A DNA stretch of 64,000 nucleotides from Rapana venosa (lineage: Eukaryota > Mollusca > Gastropoda > Neogastropoda > Muricidae): contig CM054154.1 in assembly GCA_028751875.1 (NCBI GenBank), positions 53,699,518 to 53,763,517 on the forward strand, written 5' to 3'. The position numbers and the translations under genes were made by a program. The stretch's first letter is position 1; every line of letters starts with the position of its first letter. Positions 9,079 through 17,619 of the stretch are shown here, one piece after another. The notes beneath the pieces are model-generated. The model was not told where the DNA came from. It made no database searches and saw only the letters and a program-made list of their open reading frames with translations.

Positions 9079-9650
9079 AGTGACAGGTGAGGGATGTCCC
9101 ATAGATATGATTGAGTTCTGTGATGGTTCATTGTGCTGTTGTGGTTGTTGTTGTTGAGTGTCTTGTGTCAATGCAGTGCTTGGATAGTCGGTTCTTGAAA
9201 TAATTAATATAGAATGTTTTCGAGGGAGATTTCCCCTGTCTTTAGGTTTATGGTATATTCGGCAGGCTTAGGTTACTCCTTTAGTGAACAATAGGATGTG
9301 TTCTTTAATATATGTTTTTAAATGTTAATGTTTTGTCTAGAGAGAGTTCTCACTAGTGTTTCGAACACTCAGTATTTCTTTAAGTTAATTGATATGGGCG
9401 AGTCCTGAATGATTCAGGATTTAGTGCTATGTTGCGTATTAAGCAGTTGTGTGTGGTTATTATTTTGCTGTGAGACAAGTTCTCTCTTGTGAAAGACTAT
9501 TTTTTAAAGTATTTTAACTTTCCTGTATTTTCAACAGAAACAATTAAGGAATAGACACCAGACATTGTTTATTCAAATGTAAATGGTTCCTTGGGTATAC
9601 AGGGTGGAGATTTGGGGTGAATAAACTATTTGTCAACTTGGTGGACACAC

Positions 9651-10150
9651 GGAAAATAACCTTAGTTGCCTTAGCGCTAGTTATGGGCATATGCTGGGGA
9701 ACGGCAAGTATTGCCTGTTCCAGGTTCCTGTGGGTGCCTCCAGTGGTGGAGTCGTACCTGGAGAGGGTGCAGCCCGGTGTGCCCTGAGGAGTCGCTGACG
9801 GCTTGTCCCTTGACCCTCTGTCCCTTTATTCCATGGATCCACCTTTTTCCCCACGACCTATTTCCCTTCTCCCTGCTGCCCTGTCCACCCGTGACCATCC
9901 TTGAGGACTTCAGCCTGTGATGGTGACTGTGCTTGGAAACCCGAGTTGTGACTGTGAGGGAAGTGGGAGGGGAGTAATCCTCAAACAGGTTTCTGAACGT
10001 GCAGAAGAGGGGATGGTATTATAGATAGAATTTAGAGTGTGGTCGGTGATTGAATCGGTGTGTCTGTGTGGAAGCGAGTTTAACTATTTGTCTTGATGTG
10101 ATTGTTTTGGGACTTTTGGAAAGTAAAGTCTGGAACTTTTTCTTCAGTGT
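9651..10150. other. No recognisable feature
   Basis: Short ORFs on both strands in 9677-9920 and 10019-10273 show no conserved motif. I see no repeat family or RNA gene here. Confidence 0.5.
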
Positions 10151-10153
10151 TCT

Positions 10154-10513
10154 GTGTTTGGTGTTGTCGGGAAGATAGATAGAGAGGGCATGGGTGGGGT
10201 TTATCCACAATCCCTTATGGAGCATGACAGCAACCCAGGCCCTCAACATACAGAGAGAAGAAATCGTGCTCACACTGACACATGGACTGGCTTCTTGTCA
10301 AACAATGATGGCCCATTGATGAGCTGGTGCACATCCCAGACATGCTCAGACAGAAATTTTCTTGCCAGCATGCACCCCACAATACCATCCTATTGTGGCA
10401 GTGTGATCAGGCATGGTACACAGCCTGCCATTTTACAGAGGGGCATTCAGCTGCTCTCAGAAAGCTCCAAGAAGATTTTGCATGCCTCTCTGAAAACACA
10501 AACAAGCAAATGA
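10154..10513 (+). CDS. Possible N-terminal ORF with an NPGP motif
   Basis: A 119-codon open frame. Near its start it reads MEHDSNPGPQHTER; the NPGP is encoded at 10232-10243. Animal LINE ORFs sometimes begin with a 2A-like ribosome-skipping peptide ending D-V/I-E-x-N-P-G-P, and the E-H-D-S-N-P-G-P here looks like a decayed form. The later part of this frame overlaps the 10309-10986 ORF and is probably its shadow, so a frameshift between 10250 and 10310 may separate the two halves of one old protein. No function can be assigned. Confidence 0.3.
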   Translation: MFGVVGKIDREGMGGVYPQSLMEHDSNPGPQHTERRNRAHTDTWTGFLSNNDGPLMSWCTSQTCSDRNFLASMHPTIPSYCGSVIRHGTQPAILQRGIQLLSESSKKILHASLKTQTSK

Positions 10514-10986
10514 ACGAGTTGAAATCCAGGTTTTCCGAGTTAACCAGCTCAGTGGCTGATGTTCAGTCATGGTGCCAGTTCCAGCATACGGAAAACATCG
10601 AACTGAAAGACTCGATGAACCAACCCTCATCCAGCACGTCACATCAACTGCAAGGTACCTGTGAACACCAGATGGAGATAGATGACAACATGACCACTCT
10701 GTATGACTGGTGTAGGTCACTTCAACAAGAAAACAACACGTTGAGGTTGAAAGTGGCCAGATTAACGGACCACGTCAGAAGTCAGTCCATGAACCCTGAG
10801 CAGTCACAGGCGGGATCAGCTACAGTCTCACAAGACTTTTCTAAAATTCTGAAATGGTGTCAGTCTATCCAAGCTGATAACGATGCTTTAAAAGAAGATG
10901 TCAAATATCTTTTCTGCCAGAGTATCTATGAATCTGAAATACATTTCATGTTTATATGCCCAAGATACAAACTGCTACGGGATTAG
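10309..10986 (+). CDS. Unidentified coiled-coil protein with three WC-type repeats
   Basis: The frame opens after a TGA at 10306-10308 and ends with TAG at 10984-10986, giving about 225 codons. The first ATG in frame is near 10342. The protein is rich in Q, N, E, K and L. It carries three related segments, each starting with an acidic or hydrophobic helix and a W-C pair: VQSWCQFQHTENIELKDSM, LYDWCRSLQQENNTLRLKV and ILKWCQSIQADNDALKEDV, about 70-75 residues apart. They look like heptad-bearing repeats. The last residues, IHFMFICPRYKLLRD, resemble the H..F.CP.Y..LR tail seen at the end of many LINE proteins. It could be a LINE ORF1 remnant or a piece of a host gene; I do not recognise it. Confidence 0.5.
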   Translation, partial: WPIDELVHIPDMLRQKFSCQHAPHNTILLWQCDQAWYTACHFTEGHSAALRKLQEDFACLSENTNKQMNELKSRFSELTSSVADVQSWCQFQHTENIELKDSMNQPSSSTSHQLQGTCEHQMEIDDNMTTLYDWCRSLQQENNTLRLKVARLTDHVRSQSMNPEQSQAGSATVSQDFSKILKWCQSIQADNDALKEDVKYLFCQSIYESEIHFMFICPRYKLLRD

Positions 10987-11412
10987 TTTATACCTAACAA
11001 ATTTTATAATCAACTATCTGCTTTCAGACTGGTGTTGCTGCTAAAAGCACAACACATGCAAAGTCAGTCATGTTTTATATCAAAAGCGCACTTGATTTAA
11101 GGTCAGTTGCGATGGTGGAGACAACGTGACTATGAACTGTTCTGTTTGTGTGTTTTTCTTATTGCTGGTTGCAGTGGTTACATGCTATTGTTGTGTCCTG
11201 CACCTGGTGCGCAAAACATGTTTTCGTAACATGGTGTTATTGACATTCATTAGTTGTCATTGATATTACAGCCGGGGGTACTACCACATGTTCAGTGTGA
11301 TTTGCTTTCTGGAATGTATGCAGGCAGGGGACTCTGTTTCACAACTGTTGGTGTTGCACTGGTGTTTTCGGGAGAGAAGTATCTCAGCATGGCGTCATCC
11401 CTGTCCACTGTT
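10987..11412. other. No recognisable feature
   Basis: No coding motif found. The small + strand ORF at 11254-11460 runs into the start of block A and has no support. Confidence 0.5.
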
Positions 11413-11469
11413 CCCCTTGACATGGGAAGAAGGCCTGGGTCATTAAATTATTTGACTTGACTTGACTTC

Positions 11470-11971
11470 TCTCTCTCATACAGACAGTGCATCTCCTCCT
11501 GTGTCTGTAAAGTATCCTTCCACTGCTGAGAGAGAGGTCAAAGTTGGGTTTTTTCCGATCTCTCTCTCTCTCTCTCACTCTGTCACTCTCTCTGAAAAAG
11601 AGTGTGAAATTAGTAAAAAGAATGTGCGAAAATTATTGAGAATGAGTCAAAAGTCCTTGATAGATGAAGATAAGCAAAAATGCACTGTTGCGAGAAATCG
11701 ACTAAAAAGAAGAGAAGAGTTTAATACTGCAATGTTGCATAAACTTCTCACGTCAGTTAATTAAGAGTCAAAAAGAATTTTGGGAAAATGTCCGTAAAGT
11801 TTCATTGAAAAGAAAACAGCAAAGAGCTAATATTAGTGTTGAGAAGTGGTTCCGACATTTCAAATCTTTATTAGATGTAGATGTTAGTAATGACATTCTA
11901 AATGAAGCTATAACTGACGATGATGGTCATGACTACATGAATCATCCCATCTCTAGAGAGGAAGTATTGTT
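11470..11971 (+). pseudogene. LINE alpha, region before and at the RT start (5' part)
   Basis: The + strand frame 11580-11764 reads KKNVRKLLRMSQKSLID and LKRREEFNTAMLHKLL. After a frameshift near 11757 it continues as FWENVRKVSLKRKQQ, VEKWFRHFKSLLDVDV and ISREEVL. This is the linker between endonuclease and reverse transcriptase typical of invertebrate LINEs (KxxFWxxVR..W..HFxxLF). It breaks off at GAAGTATTGTT (11961-11971), where LINE beta is inserted; the same protein resumes at 15277. A TTGAC repeat at 11452-11466, just before, may be the tail of an older element. Confidence 0.7.
11961..11971. repeat. Target-site duplication of LINE beta, left copy
   Basis: GAAGTATTGTT, identical to 15277-15287. 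Joining the two sides restores the LINE alpha reading (EEVLLAIRKLKSRKAAGPDG), which shows that the intervening 3.3 kb is a single insertion. Confidence 0.85.
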
Positions 11972-12198
11972 CTTCTTCTTCTTCAAGTGTCCGGTCTGGT
12001 CCTGCAGACATCGACCATCATGGCTCTCCATTCTTCCCTGTTCTCGGTCCCTCTCATGAGCTCATTGTTGGTGCCCTCTTTATTCGTTGCGAATTTGTTT
12101 AAGCTGTCTGTGAATTTTGTGCGTTGTCTTCCTCTGCTCTTGTTTCCTCTGCTCTTGTTTCCACTCACTTTGCTGTTGCCCCCAGCATCAATGGTTTA
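11972..12198 (-). pseudogene. LINE beta 3' end, first copy
   Basis: The minus strand reads RQRTKFTDSLNKFATN, ELMRGTENREEWRAMM and DVCRTRPDT followed by a stop, the last ~55 residues of a LINE of the endonuclease-RT type (the REEWR motif just before the end is characteristic). Its 169-bp core, 11980-12148, recurs at 13600-13768 with two mismatches. Beyond it a GGNSKVSGNKSRG stretch leads straight into the L2-like fragment. Confidence 0.7.
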
Positions 12199-13599
12199 AT
12201 CAAGAACTGAGATAAACCCCAGGCGCTGACGGCTGAAAAAAACAGGGACTAGAACTGATCCCTGCGGGACTCCACATTCCAGTCTGGCAGGTACTGACTG
12301 AATCTTGTTTACTGTGACTGTCTGGAATCGTTCAGTCAGGTATGAGCTAAACCAGGTGAGGGCTGTATCAGTAACACCAAACGTTTCTTGAAGATGGGAG
12401 AGAAGAATAGAGTGGTCAATAGTGTCGAAGGCTGCAGATAAGTCAAGTAGAGTGAAGATGGAGATTTTTCCTGAGTCAGAAGCAAGTAAAAGCATGTTTA
12501 AGGTGTGGACTAGGGTGGTTTCAGTGCTGTGGTTGACGCGATAGGCAGCCTGAAATGTAGGAAGGAGACTGTTGGAGAGAAGGTGGTGGTTGAGCTGTTT
12601 CAGAACTACTTTTTCAAGGACTTCAGAAATAAAAGGTAGGTTGGAAACAGGTCTATAGTTCTTCAGAATGTTGGGGTCAAGGTCATGCTATTTGAGTAGT
12701 GGTGTGACTATAGCAGTTTTGAGAGCTGATGGAACATTTCCAGAAACAAGAGATGAGTTTACTATTTTCGTGATAGTGGGTATAAGCTGTGGCAGGCACT
12801 GTGTGAAATGAGAAAAAGGTATGGGGTCGAGATCGCATGATTTTATAGTCATTTCTTTCAGAATTGTCTCGATTTCTTTCTCGCTTGCTGGATGAAAGAA
12901 AAGGAGGAAAGTGCCAGAAAATTGGGGGTCAGAAATTGCAGGCTGGAAAGGAGTCTGATCCAAGCTAGAGCGAATGTTGCGGATTTTGTCAGAAAAGAAT
13001 GCAGAAAATATAGAAGGAAGTTCAGAGTGGTTGTGGATAGAAGGCAGAGGGCCAGCCTTCGCAGATCCAAGAAGAGTGGATGTGAGGGAAAAAGAAAGAT
13101 TTCATAGATGTGGCATCAAGAACTTGAGAAGAGTAATACTTTGTTTTTGCTGAATGGATTAAAGTTTTAACTTTGTTGATTTGTTTACGAAGAAGCTGTT
13201 TGTTTATTTCATTTTTTGTTTTTCGCCATTGCCGTTCTAGTTGTCGGCGTTTGCGTTTTGCGACCGGGATGTCACGGTTGTACCATGGTGCACATGGCCT
13301 ATCAGGCAGGAGATGGTCAGTAGGAGGAGCATGCTCATCAAGGAGTTGGCTGAGGACTGTATTGTAGTGCTTAGAAGGGTCAGTATGGTCAGGGATTTGT
13401 GATAGACGTTCAGCAGCTTGGGAAAGAAAAGTTTGAATATCTATGGCCTTAAGGTTGTGACGGGTAATGCACTTCTTCTTTCTGATAGGCTTTGCAATGT
13501 TTAGGGAGAAAAGAATGGTAGAATGATCGGAGAGCAATTCGTCAGTGACAGATACAGACTGAGATGTGACTAGACCTTGTGAAACATCGTGATACTCTC
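12199..13599 (-). pseudogene. L2/CR1-like LINE fragment, truncated at both ends
   Basis: The minus strand from 13585 down reads the C-terminal endonuclease and linker (TDELLSDHSTILFSLNI, APWYNRDIPVAKRKRRQLER), then DLDPIPFSHFTQCLPQLIP, then DLSAAFDTIDHSILLSHL, FGVTDTALTWFSSYL and LECGVPQGSVL. These are RT motifs of the L2/CR1/Rex1 assemblage. The fragment begins inside the endonuclease, which is ordinary 5' truncation. It also stops just after PQGSVL, before the catalytic ADD box, which is unusual. A frameshift lies near 12690. It is flanked by 169-bp direct repeats of LINE beta sequence. Confidence 0.8.
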
Positions 13600-14826
13600 T
13601 CTTCAAGTGTCCGGTCTGGTCCTGCAGACATTGACGATCATGGCTCTCCATTCTTCCCTGTTCTCGGTCCCTCTCATGAGCTCATTGTTGGTGCCCTCTT
13701 TATTCGTTGCGAATTTGTTTAAGCTGTCTGTGAATTTTGTGCGTTGTCTTCCTCTGCTCTTGTTTCCTTACTTCTGCATTAGTTTTTCTTTTTGTCCATG
13801 AGATTTTCATGATTCTCCAGATGAACCACATTTCCACTGCTTCTAGTCGCTGTTCTGTGTCCTTGGCTAGGGTCCAGCACTCACATCCGTACAGAAGAAT
13901 GGACCATACGTAGGCTCTCAAAACATGGATCTTTGTCTTGAGGCTTATCTTACTGTTGGTAAAAATGCATTTCATGTTGTTAAAAGTTGCCTTAGATTGA
14001 CCGATTCTCTTCTTGATTTCTGTGTCACACTTGCCGTCCGGGGTATATATAGTACAACCAAGGTATCTAAAGGTGTTTACTTGTCTGATTCTCTCTCCTT
14101 TACAGGCTATGTTGCATTGTGGTATAACAGCTTTTTTCGAGATCACCATGCATTCTGTCTTCTTTGCATTGAGCTGTAATCCTTTCTTTTCGCTTTCGTC
14201 TGTTACTGTTGTTAAAATCTTTTGCAGTTTTTCTTCAGAGTCGGCGATAAGGACTGTGTCATCTGCATATCTCAGGTTGTTGATGTTGTGGCCACCTACA
14301 CTAATTCCCTCATGATTCTCATATTTCGTAGAATTATTTCACTAATACATTAAATAAATCAGGCGAGAACACGCAGCCCTGCCTCACACCCCTGCAGATT
14401 GGTCTATATTGACTGATGTCATTGTCGACTCTAATGGCTGCCTCCTGTTCCCAATATATGTTCTGAGGACTCGAAGATCTTCCCGTCGATGTATAGCCCT
14501 GCCAGAATATCAAACAAGTCGGAGTGTCGTACTTTGTCGAACGCTTTTGAGTAGTCAATGAAGCAGAGGTACAGGTCTTTCTGGACCTCGATGGATCTTT
14601 CCATGAGAGTTTTCAATGCGAAGATTGCATTTCTGGTGCCTTTGTCTGCCATGAATCCAAATTGCGTTTCTATTTCTGGGAGTATTTTATTTCTCATTCT
14701 CTTCATGAGTATTCGTAAAAGAACTTTGGTGAGGTGACTCATCAAGCTGATTGTACGATGTTGTCACATTCAGCTGTACCCAGTTTCTTAGGGATCGCAA
14801 TGTAGATGGACTTCTTCATATCTGGT
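13600..14826 (-). pseudogene. LINE beta reverse transcriptase core and C-terminus
   Basis: From 14826 down: DMKKSIYIAIPKKLG, MMSHLTKVLLRILMKRMRNKI, ETQFGFMADKGTRNAIFAL, LCFIDYSKAFDKVRHSDLF, QYRPICRGVRQGCVFSPDLFN, then (13700-14149) IRQVNTFRYLGCTIYTPDGK, VWSILLYGCECWTLAKDTEQRLEAVEMWF and ISWTKRKTNAEV. The catalytic YADD region is encoded near 14250-14275. After NAEV the sequence jumps directly to the C-terminal RQRTKFTDSLNK part in another frame, so an internal deletion lies near 13768. The copy is inactive. Confidence 0.82.
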
Positions 14827-15276
14827 TAAGAAAAAATGTAATGAAGCCAAGGAAGAATGGATGAATATGCAGTGCAAGGAAATTGAAATGAATGCAAATT
14901 TTGATAGCAAACTTATGCATGAAAAAATAAAAGATGTGATAGGGAAGAAATCATCTGCAAAAACAGGTTGTATAAAGTCGAGAGATGGAGATATACTCAT
15001 GGAACAAGAAGATATTCTTAACAGGTGGTCAGAATACATCGAAGAGTTATACCACGACGACAGAGGTCCACCTCCTCATATTAGCAACGAAGATGGCCAC
15101 ATAATCATGGAAGACGAAGTGAGACATGCACTCAGCAAGATGAAAAGTGGTAAGGCGCCAGGACCTGATGATATCCCATCTGAATTGATAATAGCCCTGG
15201 ATGAAGTGGGAATTAAGGCAGTCACAAAACTACTAAACAATATATATGACACAGGAGAGATTCCGACAGATATGAA
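14827..15276 (+). pseudogene. LINE beta inverted 5' part (RT N-terminal region)
   Basis: The + strand frame 14830-15276 reads CNEAKEEWMNMQCKEIEM, SRDGDILMEQEDILNRWSEY, DEVRHALSKMKSGKAPGPDD and LLNNIYDTGEIPTDMKK. This is the stretch directly before the RT core found on the minus strand next door. It ends where the minus part begins in element coordinates. It is the 5' arm of the twin-priming event. Nothing 5' of it (the endonuclease) was copied. Confidence 0.85.
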
Positions 15277-15287
15277 GAAGTATTGTT
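15277..15287. repeat. Target-site duplication of LINE beta, right copy
   Basis: GAAGTATTGTT, identical to 11961-11971. The first bases also match the end of the inverted arm (GAAG), so the exact junction is ambiguous by up to four bases. Confidence 0.85.
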
Positions 15288-16027
15288 AGCCATTAGAAAA
15301 CTGAAAAGTAGAAAAGCAGCAGGGCCAGATGGAATTATTGGCGAATTATTTAAACATATCAAGTAAATATAATATAGTGGATTTCCTTGTAAAATTGTTT
15401 TGTTGAATGACTCACTTTTTCTTTTGGTTGTATTTGTCAGTTGACTGACATCTCTGTAGTTTTTGCTTTTTTGTCAAATCTTAATTCTTCAGAAATACAT
15501 CCCAAGTTCCTGATCTGTTCATAGACGGAACAAAAGTAGAGAGAGTGCTAGAGTACAAATATCTTGGTACAATTCTAGGCAATAAGTTGAATTTTAATGC
15601 AAACCCTGCTTTTATACATAAGAAATGTCAATCAAGGATATACTGCCTTCAAAATCTGGGATAACTGAACGTTAAAAAAGAAATTGTGCTTGTTTTATCG
15701 CAGTTTTGTAGACTCAGTCTTGTCATATGGGTTTTTATGCTGAATTGGTTGTTTGAATGTAAAAAAAACAAGAACGTATTGAATAAAGTTGTGAATGTGT
15801 GTGGAACGATTGTTGGAGAAAAGCTAAAAAACGCTAAATTCATTGTATGAAAATCAGATGACTAAAAAAAGCTAAAGACATTTCCACTGACGAAACCCAC
15901 GTGCTTCACAACACTATGCATTGCTTCCATCTGGTCGAAGATTCCGAATGCCAAAATCAAAAACAAACAGAACACGCCACGTTTGTGTGTGCGTGTGTAT
16001 GTATGCGTGTGTGTTTGTGCGTGCCTG

Positions 16028-16028
16028 T

Positions 16029-16085
<57 letters not shown>
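16028..16085. repeat. (GA)n microsatellite
   Basis: About 28 GA dinucleotides after a GT-rich lead-in, inside the 3' UTR of LINE alpha. It explains the RERERE ORFs. Confidence 0.95.
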
Positions 16086-16087
<2 letters not shown>

Positions 16088-16437
16088 GCTCGAGGCTACA
16101 TGCCACCTAGATTGTCACGAGTCTGTCACGTGTTAGCCGTGTAAAATTGCACATGCCAAGAAAAAAAAAAAGAAGAAGAGACATTTTGACCTTGACTTCT
16201 TGTCGCAGACCAGTTGTAAGATGTTGATTTTGAATGTGTACAGTTATGTGGAAACTCCTGCACCTTGACAGTTCCTTATGAAAAAATGATATGAATCTCT
16301 ATGGTAACCATGCTCTGGAATCCATGACATGATGAATATTTGGGCTGAAATTTGTTATGTTCTAGGTATTTGATATTATGTTTTGTGCCCAGCCCCCCTC
16401 CCACTGTCCCCTTGTGAATGGGCATCTTGCTTATCAC

Positions 16438-16443
16438 AATAAA
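16438..16443 (+). terminator. Polyadenylation signal of LINE alpha
   Basis: AATAAA, followed by TCTTTGTCATTGTC and a run of nine A. The TTTGTCATTGTC tail is also found at the end of the short dispersed element (see 26335). Confidence 0.6.
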
Positions 16444-16467
16444 TCTTTGTCATTGTCAAAAAAAAAC

Positions 16468-16620
16468 CCCAAAACAAACAAACAGAACCAAAAATGGTTT
16501 TATTAACAAGTCAATTCAGCTTCTAAACCACTGTTAAACTTTAAAAAAACAACCACCCAATTTAAATGGGTTTTCATATAATATTATCAAATAACACCGT
16601 GTGCATGAATAAGCCTCTGA

Positions 16621-16689
<69 letters not shown>

Positions 16690-17095
16690 TGTGCATGCAC
16701 AGTTTTATATACAGTACCAGTCAAAAGAATAGATGTGAGCTGTGATGGGTGAAGGGGAAATAGTGTTAGAACTTTTTTTTTAATCAAAATGTTTTTGTCG
16801 TTTTTTTCATTTTGATGTAAAGCTACTTGTGATATTTGTATTGATTGTGCTGATGATGTGTTTCATTAGATGTGTTTGAATTATTGTTGTATTGTGGTTT
16901 TGCTTTGCTACTCTTAACCTTTAATGGTGTGTGCATGCGCACGCGCGTATGTGTGTGTGTGTGACATAGATTGCTGTCGGCTTTTAATATACTGTGTTAT
17001 TTCTTAATCTGTATTGTTTAATAATGCATGCTGTGTAATTATAATTTTAAAATGCCATTCATAATTTCTCTAGTTGAGATATCAAAGTATTCTTG
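16468..17095. other. AT-rich non-coding sequence with a (GA)n run
   Basis: A (GA)n microsatellite lies at 16622-16688, and a CA/GT-rich patch near 16925-16965. No coding motif found. Confidence 0.6.
16622..16688. repeat. (GA)n microsatellite
   Basis: About 33 GA dinucleotides. The minus-strand ORF through it (poly Leu-Ser) is an artefact. Confidence 0.95.
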
Positions 17096-17096
17096 A

Positions 17097-17185
17097 GTCT
17101 TGAGTTTTATTTCATGGATAGTAGAATAAGTAGTTGTGTGCTTTTTTTTTTAAACATCTAGTCCCCTTGTGCACATGGTTTTGTC
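17097..17185. repeat. Diverged copy of the short dispersed element
   Basis: TTTTATTTCATGGATAGTAGAATAAG..TGTGCTTTTTTT..CTAGTCCCC matches, with changes, the TTTTATTTCGAGGATAATGGAATAAGCAC...TGTGCTTTTTT...AGTCCCCG family at 17371, 26350, 51996 and 52760. Block C ends inside the equivalent copy. Confidence 0.55.
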
Positions 17186-17370
17186 AATTTTGGCATCTGT
17201 TCAGACAGGCACACATTTGACTATGTCAGTCAAATTCTGTATTTTCTATTTCCTTTAAATCAGTTGAATTTTGGAGTGTATTTTCTGTATTATTTTAATT
17301 AACTGACACCTGTATTTTGTGTTTTAGTTTATTTCCACCATCTCTATTTCCTTTATTTCTTCTTTTCTTC

Positions 17371-17580
17371 TTTTATTTCGAGGATAATGGAATAAGCACT
17401 CATGTGCTTTTTTCATCCAATCCCCGTCAGTATGCAGTTTTGTACATTTGTCATCCGTTCCCACCGGCACACAATGGCCTACTCTTCCGAAAAGCAGATC
17501 GGGTTTTAACGTGTTCGCAAGATGTTCTGCGTGCGTTCGCACACGGTACCTCGGTTTACTTTCTCTTCCGAAGGACTTTA
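17371..17580. repeat. Short dispersed element, second copy
   Basis: Begins TTTTATTTCGAGGATAATGG and continues into CATCCGTTCCCACCGGCACACAATGGCC and a GATGTTCTGCGTGCGTTCGCAC stretch. The latter half recurs at 25380-25465. No ORF is supported. Confidence 0.6.
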
Positions 17581-17619
17581 GGGGAGATTTCCTCTATACG
17601 GACTAAATTTTCCGTATTT

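Larger units (their letters stand above)
2325..9650 (+). mobile_element. Decayed Gypsy (Ty3-type) LTR retrotransposon, split by a LINE
   Basis: In order on the + strand: charged repeats (2440-2830), SCAN-like gag (2807-3500), CCHC knuckle and protease (3590-4200), H2C2 integrase part (4330-4620), polypurine tract (5203-5223), and a putative 3' LTR starting TGTCACAG at 5228. A LINE occupies 5407-8612 inside the LTR. The 5' LTR is not visible because of the gap. Several frameshifts and stops show the copy is dead. No reverse transcriptase or RNase H is visible between protease and integrase. The right end near 9650 is a guess, based on a polyadenylation signal at 9620-9625. Confidence 0.75.
8623..9650 (+). 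mobile_element. 3' LTR of the Gypsy element, right part
   Basis: Sequence continuing the LTR after the LINE. It contains a TATA-like TTTAAATA at 8685-8692, a tandem ~146-bp duplication (8786-9078) and an AATAAA at 9620-9625. The order TATA box, transcribed part, polyadenylation signal fits an LTR of about 1.2 kb once the LINE is removed. The right boundary is not proven because no matching LTR is present. Confidence 0.4.
11972..15276 (-). mobile_element. LINE beta with 5' inversion (twin priming), inserted in LINE alpha
   Basis: The insertion is bounded by the 11-bp duplication GAAGTATTGTT. Its 3' portion is on the minus strand: a CTT-repeat tail at 11970-11982 (AAG on the element strand) and RT core and C-terminus up to 14826. 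Its 5' portion is on the + strand, 14827-15276. The two portions meet in the element at the same protein position (GEIPTDMKK on the + part; DMKKSIYIAIPKKLG on the minus part) and share about 14 bases, CAGATATGAAGAAG. This is the classic outcome of twin priming. An L2-like fragment lies inside the 3' portion. Confidence 0.85.
15277..16467 (+). pseudogene. LINE alpha, 3' part with the RT core deleted
   Basis: Resuming after LINE beta, the frame reads EEVLLAIRKLKSRKAAGPDG and GELFKHIK to 15365. About 130 AT-rich bases follow, and then the post-RT region: SRSVHRRN, ARVQISWYNS and, in the neighbouring frame, EYKYLGTILGNKLNFNANP (15550-15605) and VLNKVVNVCGTIVGEKLKNAKF. Near 15880-15990 come AKDISTDETHVLHN and a degenerate SGRRFRMPKSKTN motif, the typical LINE C-terminus. 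The RT core, including FADD, is missing. The 3' UTR carries a GA run, an AATAAA at 16438-16443 and a short A run at 16458-16466. Confidence 0.7.
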
